Below, in pieces: positions 31,237 through 40,357 of a stretch of DNA of 41,925 nt. Under the pieces are notes generated by a model. That model was not told the DNA's origin. It did no database searches and saw nothing but the letters and a program-made list of their open reading frames with translations. A program made the translations under genes and the position numbers. How positions within the stretch are numbered: the stretch's first letter is position 1; the number at the start of each line of letters is the position of its first letter. Source of the stretch: an uncultured bacterium (GTDB taxonomy: Bacteria > Bacteroidota > Bacteroidia > Bacteroidales > CAIWKO01); NCBI GenBank assembly GCA_903862465.1, contig CAIOYH010000190.1, positions 1 to 41,925 of the forward strand, written 5' to 3'.

Positions 31237-32259
31237 ATGGAAGATCAACCAATTGTAGTAGAACCGAAAAAGAAAAACCGCAAGGTGTATATCCCTTTGA
31301 TTATTGTCTTAATCACTGTATTAGTGATTGGATTTCTTTGGTATAAAGAGTACATAAAATACATAAAGACCGACGATGCATATATAGACTCAGAAAGTGT
31401 TTCGGTGAGTTCGAAGATTATGGGACGCGTTGCTGCGGAATATGTTGCAGAAGGCGATTCGGTGAAGCAAGGTATGTTGTTGGCGATATTGGATACGACG
31501 GATTTGTTGGCACAACGCGATCAAGCTGTAGCTGTGATGAATCAAACCGTGACCACCAAAGCGCAGACGGAAGCTAGTTATAATTATGATCAGGAGACGT
31601 TGAAGGTGTTGCAAGTGAGTGTTGACAGGGCTACTGAAGATTTCAACCGAGCCAAGGTTCAGTTTAAGGAAAACATCATCACCAAAGAAAACTACGACCA
31701 CGTGAGCAAAGCATTGGAAGCTGCGCAGGCGCAGTTCAATGCTTCGGAGTCCTCCTTGAATGTATCGAAAGCGAAGATAGAAAGTTCAACATCCGCTATC
31801 AAATCCGCAGAGGCGCAAGTGGCATTGATAGAGACGCAACTCAAGAACACGAAATTGTATGCACCCATGAACGGCATCATCGCAAAGAGATGGTTGGTGC
31901 CGGGCGATATAACTGCAGTAGGGCAATCTATTTTCACCATTACTAACAATGAGAACTATTGGGTGATAGTGTATCTAGAAGAAACGAGTATTGCGAAGAT
32001 TCATATAGGTCAGAAGGCGTTGTTTTCTATTGATGCTTTTGAAGGGGTGAACTTTAGTGGAAAGGTTTTTAGCACGGGTTCCAACACAGCTTCTCAGTTT
32101 TCATTGATTCCACCTAACAATGCTTCGGGCAATTTCACCAAAGTAACGCAGCGCGTTCCGATAAAGATTTCGATAGATGCAACCGATAAAGGAGATAAAG
32201 TGGGTGCTTATAAGTTTCTTGCCGGTATGTCGGCAGAGGTGAAAATCGTGAAAGATTAG
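31237..32259 (+). CDS. emrA: EmrA/HlyD-type membrane fusion (periplasmic adaptor) protein
   Basis: 340 aa. One transmembrane helix near the N-terminus (YIPLIIVLITVLVIGFLWY) anchors it in the inner membrane. It is followed by KTDDAYIDSESVSVSSKIMG and a biotinyl-lipoyl half (V.EGDSVKQGMLLAILD), a long Gln/Ala/Lys-rich coiled-coil hairpin (residues ~90-200), the second lipoyl half (LYAPMNGIIAKRWLVPGD) and a beta-barrel domain. This is the family layout of EmrA. It bridges the inner-membrane EmrB-type pump and the TolC-type channel. One base separates its stop from the next ATG. Confidence 0.92.
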   Translation: MEDQPIVVEPKKKNRKVYIPLIIVLITVLVIGFLWYKEYIKYIKTDDAYIDSESVSVSSKIMGRVAAEYVAEGDSVKQGMLLAILDTTDLLAQRDQAVAVMNQTVTTKAQTEASYNYDQETLKVLQVSVDRATEDFNRAKVQFKENIITKENYDHVSKALEAAQAQFNASESSLNVSKAKIESSTSAIKSAEAQVALIETQLKNTKLYAPMNGIIAKRWLVPGDITAVGQSIFTITNNENYWVIVYLEETSIAKIHIGQKALFSIDAFEGVNFSGKVFSTGSNTASQFSLIPPNNASGNFTKVTQRVPIKISIDATDKGDKVGAYKFLAGMSAEVKIVKD

Positions 32260-32260
32260 C

Positions 32261-33877
32261 ATGGCAAGTAAAGGAATCACTCCTTCGCATCGCATCCGGC
32301 GGTTTGTCAGAAATCGTGACTCGGGTTTTCATCCGAGTAACATCAACTACAAATGGTGGTTGCTTGCCACCGTCATGCTCGGCACGTTTATGGCGGTGTT
32401 GGATGCCACCATCGTCAACGTGGGCTTGCCTAAAATCATGGCGTCTTTCGGTGTTGGGTTGGATAAAATTGAATGGGTTATCACCGCGTACATGCTCTCC
32501 ATGGCGGTCATGCTGCCAACTTCGGGTTGGTTTGCCGACAAATTCGGCTACAAACGCATGTACATCTACGGACTGTTTCTCTTCACGCTAGGGTCAGTCT
32601 TCTGCGGCGTTTCTAACGATGTCAATATGCTTATCATATCCCGCGTCATACAAGGTTTGGGAGCCGGCATCATTCAGCCTTTGGGCATGGCTATCATCAC
32701 CCGTGAGTTTCCGCCACATCAACGCGGCATCGCCATCGGGTTTTGGGCTATATCCGCCGCCGCTTCGGTGTCGTTTGGTCCATTGATAGGCGGTTATCTC
32801 ATTGACAACTTCAATTGGCAACTCATCTTCGACGTCAACATCCCTGTGGGCATCTTCGCCATATTAGCCACCATCGTCATCCAAAGAGAATATAAGAACC
32901 TAAAGTTGCGCAGCTTCGACCTCATCGGGTTTATCTCCGTTGCCACCTTTCTGCCCTTGACCCTCTATGCCTTATCGCAAGGCAGTGCCATGACCAACTC
33001 TCAGGGGTGGTCCGCGCCTTACATCTTGATATGTTTCGCCGTTGCCATCGTCGCTTTAGCAGTATTCATCACCAACGAACTCACTGTGAAAGAGCCCATG
33101 ATAGATTTGCGCTTACTGAAAGACCGCAACTTCGGTTTGAGTACCTTAACCTTGATGATATTCAGTATGGGCATGTTCGGCAGCACTTTCCTCTTGCCAA
33201 TCTATATGCAGACCTCATTAGGCTACACGGCGGTTCAGGCGGGTTCAGTATTCCTGCCCGTGGGCATCATACAAGGTATAATTTCGCCTATTTCGGGCAG
33301 AGTATCCGACAAATTCAGTGCGAAACTGCCCATACTCATCGGGGTGGTGTTGCTCGCCTTGAGCTTTTACATGAATTCCTTCTTGTCCTTCCTCACCGAA
33401 CGGTCTTATATCATGCTATCGCTTTATGTGCGTGGACTAGCGTTGGGATTGGTCTTCACACCTCTGAGCGCGGTGGCTTTACTGTCCATTCCCCGCGAGA
33501 AAATGGCGCAGGCTTCGGGTGTCTCCAACACCGTGCGCCAATTGGGCGGCAGTTTGGGCGTGGCATTGCTTGCCACGCTGTTGACTACTCGCGTCGGTTA
33601 TCATTCGCAGATGTATTCCCAATCCATACAACCCAAATCACAAACCTACATCAACGTGTCGAAAAACATCAGCACCCAATTGGTGCACAATGCCGGCAGT
33701 TCCTACCCCAATGCCGCCAAGCAAGGGCAGGCTGCCATCATTGCCAACGTGGGCAAACAAGCCTATATCGAAGGCATCAACGACGACTTCCTGATTGCAG
33801 CTTTCATCACCGTTATCGGAGGCTTGCCCGTATTCCTTCTGAAAGGAAAGAAAAAACAAACCATCAAAAAAACCTAA
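32261..33877 (+). CDS. emrB: EmrB-type MFS drug:H+ antiporter (DHA2, 14 TM)
   Basis: 538 aa, the usual size for a 14-helix DHA2 transporter. TM1 carries LGTFMAVLDATIVNVGLPKI, typical of EmrB. Motif A is GWFADKFGYKR between TM2 and TM3, motif B is RVIQGLGAGIIQPLG, and motif C lies in SVSFGPLIGGYL. It exports hydrophobic drugs using the proton gradient and works with the adjacent adaptor and TolC. GC content is visibly higher than in kdp or the island. A long frame in another register (33007-34104) is a shadow of this composition. Confidence 0.93.
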   Translation: MASKGITPSHRIRRFVRNRDSGFHPSNINYKWWLLATVMLGTFMAVLDATIVNVGLPKIMASFGVGLDKIEWVITAYMLSMAVMLPTSGWFADKFGYKRMYIYGLFLFTLGSVFCGVSNDVNMLIISRVIQGLGAGIIQPLGMAIITREFPPHQRGIAIGFWAISAAASVSFGPLIGGYLIDNFNWQLIFDVNIPVGIFAILATIVIQREYKNLKLRSFDLIGFISVATFLPLTLYALSQGSAMTNSQGWSAPYILICFAVAIVALAVFITNELTVKEPMIDLRLLKDRNFGLSTLTLMIFSMGMFGSTFLLPIYMQTSLGYTAVQAGSVFLPVGIIQGIISPISGRVSDKFSAKLPILIGVVLLALSFYMNSFLSFLTERSYIMLSLYVRGLALGLVFTPLSAVALLSIPREKMAQASGVSNTVRQLGGSLGVALLATLLTTRVGYHSQMYSQSIQPKSQTYINVSKNISTQLVHNAGSSYPNAAKQGQAAIIANVGKQAYIEGINDDFLIAAFITVIGGLPVFLLKGKKKQTIKKT

Positions 33878-33880
33878 CGT

Positions 33881-35200
33881 ATGAATACCATAAATACCTT
33901 ATGCAAGACCTTTGTGCTTACGCTGATAGCCATCACTATCGGCTTCACTGCCAACAGCCAAACCTCGAGCGATTCGCTCACCTTGACCAACATCATCAAA
34001 AAGGTGATGGAGAATCATCCTGCTGTGAAAAGCGCCGCCGAAAACATCAACGCTGCCAACGCAGGCATCGGCTTGGCAAAAACTGCCTATCTGCCCATTA
34101 TTGATGGCACAGCTTCCTACGCCCGCCTCGGACCCGTCCAAGAACTAACTTTTCCCGGCTTTGGCACCTTTCAGCTTTTCCCTGCCGACAACTATAATGC
34201 GAGCATCAATGCTTATGAATCCGTTTACGACTTCGGACGCACCGCCAAAAATATCGCCATGGCGAAGGAAGTCAAAAACCTCCATCAGGAGACCCTCGAA
34301 CAGGTGAAACAGAAACTTGCCTACAGCGCCACGCTTGTCTATTATTCAATTGTATATCTGCAAAAAGCCATCCTCATCAATCTCGAACAGCAGAAAACCC
34401 TCAACGAGCATCTGCAGTTCGTCCAAAAGAAACAAGAGTCGGGCACGGGCATTCAATACGAGATACTCTCCACCCAAGTGAAAATCTCCAACGTGGAAAG
34501 TGCAGGCATTGACCTGCACACCGCCCTGAGCAATCAGCTCTCCGAATTGAACTCCTTGATGGGACAAGATGCCTCCACCGCCTTCGCCGTCAAACAACAA
34601 TTGGATGCCTCCCCGCCTGCTATGCCCGCCGACTCTATGCTTGCCTTTGCCTTCAGCCATCGCGACGAGCTGAAACTCGCGCAGCAAAAAACCACTATGG
34701 CGGAGCTGAAATATAAGATAGTGAAACTTCAGAACAACCCCACACTCAACCTCCAACTATCAGGCGGAGCCAAAAACGGATACATCCCCGACCTCAACAT
34801 GCCTAAAGCCAATTTCGTGGCAAGCATCGGATTGAAAGTGCCTATCTTCGACGGTTTGCGCTCCAAATACACCAAACTGCAAGCCAAATCAAACATCACC
34901 ATCACCGACTACGACACCGAACTCGCCAAACGAACCATCGCCAACGAGCTTGCCCAAAACCAAGAAAACATCAAAGCTTCCCTCCGCAAAATCGCCCATT
35001 ACACCCTACAGATGAGTCAATCCGAAGAAGCCTATCGCCTCGCCCAAGCCAACTTCAAAGCAGGCTCCATCACCAACATGGACATCCTCGACGCAGCCAC
35101 CACCATCTCCGAAAGCAGCCTACTACTGTTCAAAGCCCGCATCGAATACATCACCAACCTCTACAAACTGAAACTCGCTTTGGGGGAGAGACTGTACTAG
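33881..35200 (+). CDS. tolC: TolC-family outer-membrane efflux protein
   Basis: 439 aa with a signal peptide (FVLTLIAITIGFTANSQ). It shows the two-fold repeat of long amphipathic helices of outer-membrane efflux proteins: ENHPAVKSAAENINAANAGI in the first half and RDELKLAQQKTTMAELKYKI in the second. YESVYDFGRTAKNIAMAKE is a typical strand-helix junction. It is the channel of the tripartite pump, 3 bases after emrB. Codons end strikingly often in C, more than in the neighbouring kdp genes. No terminator hairpin directly follows; repeat-rich DNA starts after the stop. Confidence 0.92.
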   Translation: MNTINTLCKTFVLTLIAITIGFTANSQTSSDSLTLTNIIKKVMENHPAVKSAAENINAANAGIGLAKTAYLPIIDGTASYARLGPVQELTFPGFGTFQLFPADNYNASINAYESVYDFGRTAKNIAMAKEVKNLHQETLEQVKQKLAYSATLVYYSIVYLQKAILINLEQQKTLNEHLQFVQKKQESGTGIQYEILSTQVKISNVESAGIDLHTALSNQLSELNSLMGQDASTAFAVKQQLDASPPAMPADSMLAFAFSHRDELKLAQQKTTMAELKYKIVKLQNNPTLNLQLSGGAKNGYIPDLNMPKANFVASIGLKVPIFDGLRSKYTKLQAKSNITITDYDTELAKRTIANELAQNQENIKASLRKIAHYTLQMSQSEEAYRLAQANFKAGSITNMDILDAATTISESSLLLFKARIEYITNLYKLKLALGERLY

Positions 35201-35600
35201 GAGCAAGATCCAAATACCAAGATCCAAGTACCAAATCCCAAGGTCCCCCTACGAATTACGAATTTGCGAATTACGAATACCGCTAACAACTCTGTGTATC
35301 TCTTATTGCTCTGTGAATCTCTGTGTAACAACTAAGGAGAAACCACGAAGACACTAAGACCACTAAGAAACACTAAGAACCGCCTCAAAAAAAATTTCAT
35401 TTTTCATTTTCATTTTTTCATTTATTATGGCGCCCCCCGTCAGAAAATAACGGGGTCAGGCTGTCCGCTATTAGTCCTCGCGGCGCGAATAAGCGCCGCT
35501 GTGGGTTTGGAGTTTATCCCGATGAAGTCGGGACTCCCATCCTTGGCGCTCCTGCCAACTAGCTATCCGCTAGACTCTAAATCAACATTTCCATTCATCC
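35201..35600. repeat. Composite of dispersed intergenic repeats and hairpins
   Basis: In order: CCAAATACCAAGATCCAAG-type repeats (35211-35245; the reverse of the CTTGG family at 6354 and 18332), GAATTACGAA duplications, CTCTGTGTATCTC/CTCTGTGAATCTC, and CACTAAG repeats (35349-35380). Hairpins follow: CCCCGT..ACGGGG (about 35437-35457), GCGGCG..CGCCGC (35479-35498) and TCCCGA-TGAAG-TCGGGA (35518-35534). No gene was found from 35201 to 35888. From 35600 to 35850 the sequence is AT-rich without recognised features. Confidence 0.65.
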
Positions 35601-35857
35601 TCCCATTAATTCCCATGCCATGTAGGGGCAGAAAATCTTCTGCCATCTTAGCCTAGAGTTACCCTAATTAGTTAACGGTAACTTCTCAATTCATTACCTA
35701 ATGGCAATCACTATTTTCAATAAAAACATAACAATTGATTTGGTTTTCAGACAGTTTGGAGAAAGTATTAATATAGTTTTATAACCAAATAAAAACTCCT
35801 AATAAAATATTTATATTCATACATTATTTCTTTATATTTTCTTTATAGCATCAAATA

Positions 35858-35865
35858 TATCTTTG
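35858..35865 (+). promoter_or_regulatory. kdp operon -7 element
   Basis: TATCTTTG, a perfect TAnnTTTG, 23 bases upstream of the kdpF ATG. No clear -33 TTTG, which would suit an activator-dependent promoter such as one needing KdpE, though this is inference. Confidence 0.5.
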
Positions 35866-35888
35866 CACCAAATTTAAATTCAAAATTT

Positions 35889-35969
35889 ATGATAGTCGTT
35901 TCTTTAATTTTAGCCCTTTTACTTCTTACTTATCTGGTTTATTCTCTGATAAATCCAGAAAAATTTTAA
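35889..35969 (+). CDS. kdpF: KdpF, small subunit of the potassium-transporting ATPase
   Basis: 26 aa: ATG at 35889, TAA at 35967-35969. A single hydrophobic helix, IVVSLILALLLLTYLVYSLI, is followed by NPEKF. KdpF is normally ~25-30 residues with a similar C-terminal (x)PEKF ending, and it always precedes kdpA. It stabilises the KdpFABC complex in the inner membrane. Only 4 bases separate it from kdpA. Easily missed because of its length. Confidence 0.92.
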   Translation: MIVVSLILALLLLTYLVYSLINPEKF

Positions 35970-35973
35970 AACT

Positions 35974-37689
35974 ATGAAAACATTTGATGTAATACAAATT
36001 GTGTTGTTTTTTGGTGCTCTAATAGTATTAACACCAATACTTGGAAAATACATGGCAAAGGTTTTCTCAGGTGATTTCTCTGACCAACTTAGTAAGAGCT
36101 ATTGGAATCCTATAAGATATTTTCGGTTGTTCGAGAAGATAATTTATAAAATCTGTGGTATCAAACCCAACGAACTGATGAATTGGAAATCTTATACCAT
36201 TTCTTTATTGGTTTTTAATTTTATTGGATTTCTATTTCTGTTTTTTCTTCAGCTAATCCAAAAATGGCTTCCTGCAAATCCACAGCATTTAGGTAATGTT
36301 GAAGTTGCACTTTCATTTAATACTGCTGCAAGTTTTGTCACAAACACTAATTGGCAAAGCTATGCAGGTGAAACTACATTGAGTTATTTAGTCCAGATGT
36401 TAGGTCTAACGGTTCAGAACTTTTTAAGCGCAGCAACTGGAATTACAGTAATTTTAGCACTAATCAGAGGATTAAAGAATAAAACAACCAACGACTTAGG
36501 TAACTTTTGGGCTGATTTAACTCGCTCTATTATTTATGTTCTTATTCCTTTAAGCATTATCCTTGCTGTAATGCTAGTTTCTCAAGGAGTTGTACAAACT
36601 TTTGATAATTACACAACAGTTAATACATTAGAAGGAGCAAAACAAACTATTGCTGTGGGTCCCGCAGCTTCTCAAATTGCCATAAAAATGTTAGGGACTA
36701 ATGGTGGCGGTTTTTTCAATGCTAACAGTGCCCATCCTTTTGAAAATCCCACACCCTTTACCAATTTTCTCGAAATGTTCGCTTTACTCATTATTCCAAT
36801 GGCATTAACTTATACTTTCGGAAAAATGATTGGTTCTGTTAAACAAGGTTGGACTATTTTTATCGCAATGTTCATTTTATGCATTGTTGGTTTTGCCATT
36901 ATGCTTTACTCCGAGTATTCCAATAATCCTGTTTTACAACATGCCGGAATTATGGAAGGCAAAGAAACCCGATTTGGCATTATGAATAGCGTTTTATTTG
37001 CTAATATTACCACCGATGTTTCCTGTGGTGCTGTCAATTGTATGCACAGCAGTTTAACGCCCATGTCTGGGATGATTGCTACAATAAACATGATGTTAGG
37101 CGAAATCGTATTTGGTGGTGTTGGAGCAGGAATGTATGGCATGTTAATCTTTGTAATTCTAACGGTTTTTATCGCCGGACTTATGGTGGGAAGAACTCCC
37201 GAATATCTTGGAAAGAAAATAGAAGCTAAGGAAGTTAAAATGGCTATTGTCGCAGTTCTTGCCCCTAATTTCGTTATTTTAGCTTTTACCGCTATTGCGG
37301 TGATGATACCTGCAGGATTATCTAGCATATTAAATACAGGACCGCATGGATTTACAGAAATTCTTTACGCTTTTACTTCCGCCGCAGCCAATAATGGCAG
37401 TGCTTTTGCAGGTTTAAACGCTAACACAAATTTCTACAACATAATGTTAGGTATAGGAATGATTATAGGGCGTTTTGCAATTATTATTCCTGTTATGGCA
37501 ATAGCAGGAAGTTTGTCAGCAAAGAAAATCGTTCCACAATCAAGCGGGACATTCAAAACAGATTCTGGATTGTTCATAGGACTATTAATTGCAGTTATTC
37601 TCATTGTTGGGGCTTTAACACATTTCCCTGCATTATCTCTCGGATCCATAATCGAACATTTTTTAATGCTGAGTGGCAAAACTTTTTAA
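35974..37689 (+). CDS. kdpA: Potassium-transporting ATPase subunit KdpA
   Basis: 571 aa. It forms the K+ channel-like subunit in the inner membrane. Selectivity-filter loops of the four pseudo-repeats are visible: SFNTAASFVTNTNWQSY, TNGGGFFNANSAHPFENPTP, CMHSSLTPMSGM and AAANNGSAFAGL. Ten or so hydrophobic segments are present, as in the superfamily of K+ transporters. The length is close to the ~557 aa of E. coli KdpA. Second gene of kdpFABC(D), with kdpB 12 bases downstream. Confidence 0.97.
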   Translation: MKTFDVIQIVLFFGALIVLTPILGKYMAKVFSGDFSDQLSKSYWNPIRYFRLFEKIIYKICGIKPNELMNWKSYTISLLVFNFIGFLFLFFLQLIQKWLPANPQHLGNVEVALSFNTAASFVTNTNWQSYAGETTLSYLVQMLGLTVQNFLSAATGITVILALIRGLKNKTTNDLGNFWADLTRSIIYVLIPLSIILAVMLVSQGVVQTFDNYTTVNTLEGAKQTIAVGPAASQIAIKMLGTNGGGFFNANSAHPFENPTPFTNFLEMFALLIIPMALTYTFGKMIGSVKQGWTIFIAMFILCIVGFAIMLYSEYSNNPVLQHAGIMEGKETRFGIMNSVLFANITTDVSCGAVNCMHSSLTPMSGMIATINMMLGEIVFGGVGAGMYGMLIFVILTVFIAGLMVGRTPEYLGKKIEAKEVKMAIVAVLAPNFVILAFTAIAVMIPAGLSSILNTGPHGFTEILYAFTSAAANNGSAFAGLNANTNFYNIMLGIGMIIGRFAIIIPVMAIAGSLSAKKIVPQSSGTFKTDSGLFIGLLIAVILIVGALTHFPALSLGSIIEHFLMLSGKTF

Positions 37690-37701
37690 TTCCTTGATGT
37701 C

Positions 37702-39792
37702 ATGAAAAACAATAATCAACACAAATCAAGTCTTTTTGACAAGCATATACTTTTAAATGCTTTAATTGATTCAATAAGAAAATTGAATCCAAAAACACAA
37801 CTGAAAAACCCGGTTATGTTTGTGGTTTTCATCGGTGCAATTTTTACCTCTTTTCTTTTCGTAAAAGATATCTTTGAAGGACATTTTAGCGGTTTTAATT
37901 TTCAAATCACCCTCTGGTTATGGTTCACTGTTTTATTTGCAAATTTTGCTGAAGCTATTGCTGAAGGTCGTGGCAAGGCGCAAGCAGAATCCTTGCGCAA
38001 ATTAAAAACTAATACTTTTGCTCGTTTGTTCGAAAATGGAAAGGAAACTCAAATCTTATCTTCCCAACTTAAACTCCACGATATTGTTATTTGCGAAGCC
38101 AATGATATGATTCCTGCCGATGGCGAAGTAATTGAGGGTATTGCAACAGTAGATGAATCTGCAATTACTGGCGAATCTGCTCCCGTTATTCGTGAAAGCG
38201 GTGGCGACAGAAGTGCTGTAACCGGTGGTACAAAAGTATTAAGTGATAAAATTATCATTCGAATCACTTCCGAACAAGGAAATACTTTTTTAGACAGAAT
38301 GATTGCCTTGGTGGAGGGTGCAAAACGCAAGAAAACACCCAACGAAATTGCACTCACCATTTTGCTTTCAGGGCTTACCATAATATTTTTATTGGCTGTG
38401 GTTACGCTGTATCCCTTTGCTTTGTATGCTAAAAACGCCTCAGGCGACAATATAAATCTCTCAATCCCGATACTCATTTCATTATTAGTTTGTCTGATTC
38501 CTACCACGATTGGTGGTTTATTAAGTGCTATTGGCATCAGTGGAATGGACAGATTAATCAGTCATAATGTTATTGCAAAAAGCGGCAGAGCCGTTGAAGC
38601 GGCAGGTGATATTGATGTGCTTTTGCTCGACAAAACTGGTACAATTACCCTAGGCAATCGTATGGCTACCGACTTCTTTCCATCCGAAGGAAATACTGAA
38701 AATCATTTAGCCGAAACCTCACAATTAGCCTCACTTTCTGATGACACACCCGAAGGTCGGTCGATTGTGGTTCTGGCTAAAGAAAAATTCAATATCAGAG
38801 GACGCGATTTGTCGCATTTTCAAATTAATCACATTCCTTTCACGGCTCAAACCCGCATGAGCGGTATTGATATTTCAGTAGATCAAAAACTCGTCAATTC
38901 AATTCGAAAAGGTGCTGCTGATTCAATAAAACACTACGTTATTTCACTTGGAAATACATTTCCGGCAGACCTGGAAAATCTGGTAACTCAAATCTCTATG
39001 GAAGGCTCCACTCCTTTGGTTGTTGCCGAAAATGGAAAGGCAATCGGAGTAATTAAATTAAAAGATATTGTAAAAGGAGGAATCAAAGAACGCTTCGACC
39101 AATTACGCAAAATTGGTATTAAAACCATAATGATTACTGGCGATAATCCTTTAACAGCCGGTGCAATTGCTGCCGAGGCTGGTGTGGATGATTTTATAGC
39201 TGAAGCAAAACCTGAAGATAAACTTCGTAAAATCAGAGAAGAACAATCTCTGGGCAAACTTGTTGCAATGATTGGTGATGGCACCAATGATGCTCCGGCA
39301 CTAGCGCAAGCCGACGTCGGTGTTGCCATGAATACTGGAACTCAGGCAGCACGTGAAGCAGGCAATATGGTGGATTTAGATAGCAATCCAACCAAATTAA
39401 TCGAAATTGTTGAAATCGGAAAGCAATTGCTTATGACTCGTGGAGCCTTAACCACATTTAGCATTGCCAACGATATTGCTAAATATTTTGCCATCATCCC
39501 GGCTATTTTTGCAGGTTTATATACCTTTGGAGCCGTGTCGGGTCCATTATCAAAATTAAATATCATGTATCTTCACAGTCCTGAAAGCGCCGTGTTGAGT
39601 TCCATAATTTTCAATGCTTTAATCATTATTGCGCTCATTCCTCTTGCCCTGAAAGGCGTAAAATTCAAACCGCTTAGTGCCTCTGCTATTCTTGCCCGCA
39701 ACTTAGTTATATATGGTGTAGGCGGGGTAATTGCTCCTTTTGTGGGCATCAAACTTATTGATATTATTATTAACTTCTTACATCTCGTTTAG
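37702..39792 (+). CDS. kdpB: Potassium-transporting P-type ATPase subunit KdpB
   Basis: 696 aa. The catalytic subunit hydrolyses ATP to drive K+ uptake. The phosphorylation motif DKTGTIT has its Asp at residue 310. The actuator motif TGES is at 156-159. The N- and P-domain landmarks [20 protein letters not shown] and [20 protein letters not shown] are intact, as is the coupling segment [19 protein letters not shown]. Seven or so membrane segments. A complete, apparently functional gene, 2 bases before kdpC. Confidence 0.97.
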   Translation: MKNNNQHKSSLFDKHILLNALIDSIRKLNPKTQLKNPVMFVVFIGAIFTSFLFVKDIFEGHFSGFNFQITLWLWFTVLFANFAEAIAEGRGKAQAESLRKLKTNTFARLFENGKETQILSSQLKLHDIVICEANDMIPADGEVIEGIATVDESAITGESAPVIRESGGDRSAVTGGTKVLSDKIIIRITSEQGNTFLDRMIALVEGAKRKKTPNEIALTILLSGLTIIFLLAVVTLYPFALYAKNASGDNINLSIPILISLLVCLIPTTIGGLLSAIGISGMDRLISHNVIAKSGRAVEAAGDIDVLLLDKTGTITLGNRMATDFFPSEGNTENHLAETSQLASLSDDTPEGRSIVVLAKEKFNIRGRDLSHFQINHIPFTAQTRMSGIDISVDQKLVNSIRKGAADSIKHYVISLGNTFPADLENLVTQISMEGSTPLVVAENGKAIGVIKLKDIVKGGIKERFDQLRKIGIKTIMITGDNPLTAGAIAAEAGVDDFIAEAKPEDKLRKIREEQSLGKLVAMIGDGTNDAPALAQADVGVAMNTGTQAAREAGNMVDLDSNPTKLIEIVEIGKQLLMTRGALTTFSIANDIAKYFAIIPAIFAGLYTFGAVSGPLSKLNIMYLHSPESAVLSSIIFNALIIIALIPLALKGVKFKPLSASAILARNLVIYGVGGVIAPFVGIKLIDIIINFLHLV

Positions 39793-39794
39793 TC

Positions 39795-40349
39795 ATGAAA
39801 AATCTAATTATTTCAATCAAAATGCTCCTGTTAATGACAATACTAACGGGTATTCTTTATACATTATTGATTACAGGAATCGCTCAATTATTTTTCCCTA
39901 CTAAAGCCAATGGCAGCTTTATTCAAAATATAGGCTCCGAACTTATCGGTCAAAAATTCGTAAGCGACAAATATTTCTGGTCTCGCCCTTCGGCTATTAA
40001 TTATAATCCTTTGCCTTCCGGAGGTACAAATTATAGTATGACAAGCAAAAAATTGCGCGACACAACTTTTAGTATCGAAAATAACTTTGCTTCGAAAAAC
40101 ATGATTTATAATAAATCTGAAATTCCTAACGAAATGATTTTTTCATCTGCAAGCGGGCTCGACCCTCATATTTCCGTTCAGGCAGCTAAACTTCAAATAA
40201 AACGTATTGCCAAAGCCCGAAATATTGATGAAACTAAAATCCAAGAAATTATTACTAAACTAAAAGAACCTCGACAATTTTTTGTTCTTGGCGAAGAGCG
40301 CATTAATGTTTTATTACTAAATTTGTCCTTGGATAAAATTTCTAAATAA
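39795..40349 (+). CDS. kdpC: Potassium-transporting ATPase subunit KdpC
   Basis: 184 aa. A single N-terminal transmembrane helix (MLLLMTILTGILYTLLITGI) precedes a periplasmic domain with the family blocks KYFWSRPSAINYNP, SGLDPHISVQAAKLQIKRIA and LNLSLDKI at the end. KdpC raises the nucleotide affinity of KdpB within KdpFABC. Length is near the usual ~190 aa. kdpD begins 8 bases after its stop. Confidence 0.95.
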   Translation: MKNLIISIKMLLLMTILTGILYTLLITGIAQLFFPTKANGSFIQNIGSELIGQKFVSDKYFWSRPSAINYNPLPSGGTNYSMTSKKLRDTTFSIENNFASKNMIYNKSEIPNEMIFSSASGLDPHISVQAAKLQIKRIAKARNIDETKIQEIITKLKEPRQFFVLGEERINVLLLNLSLDKISK

Positions 40350-40357
40350 TACAATTT

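Noticed and set aside
33007-34104. 365-aa plus-strand open frame overlapping emrB and tolC
   Set aside because: It lies in another register of two strongly supported genes. Its composition (His, Arg and Gln runs) is that of a shadow frame in GC-richer DNA.
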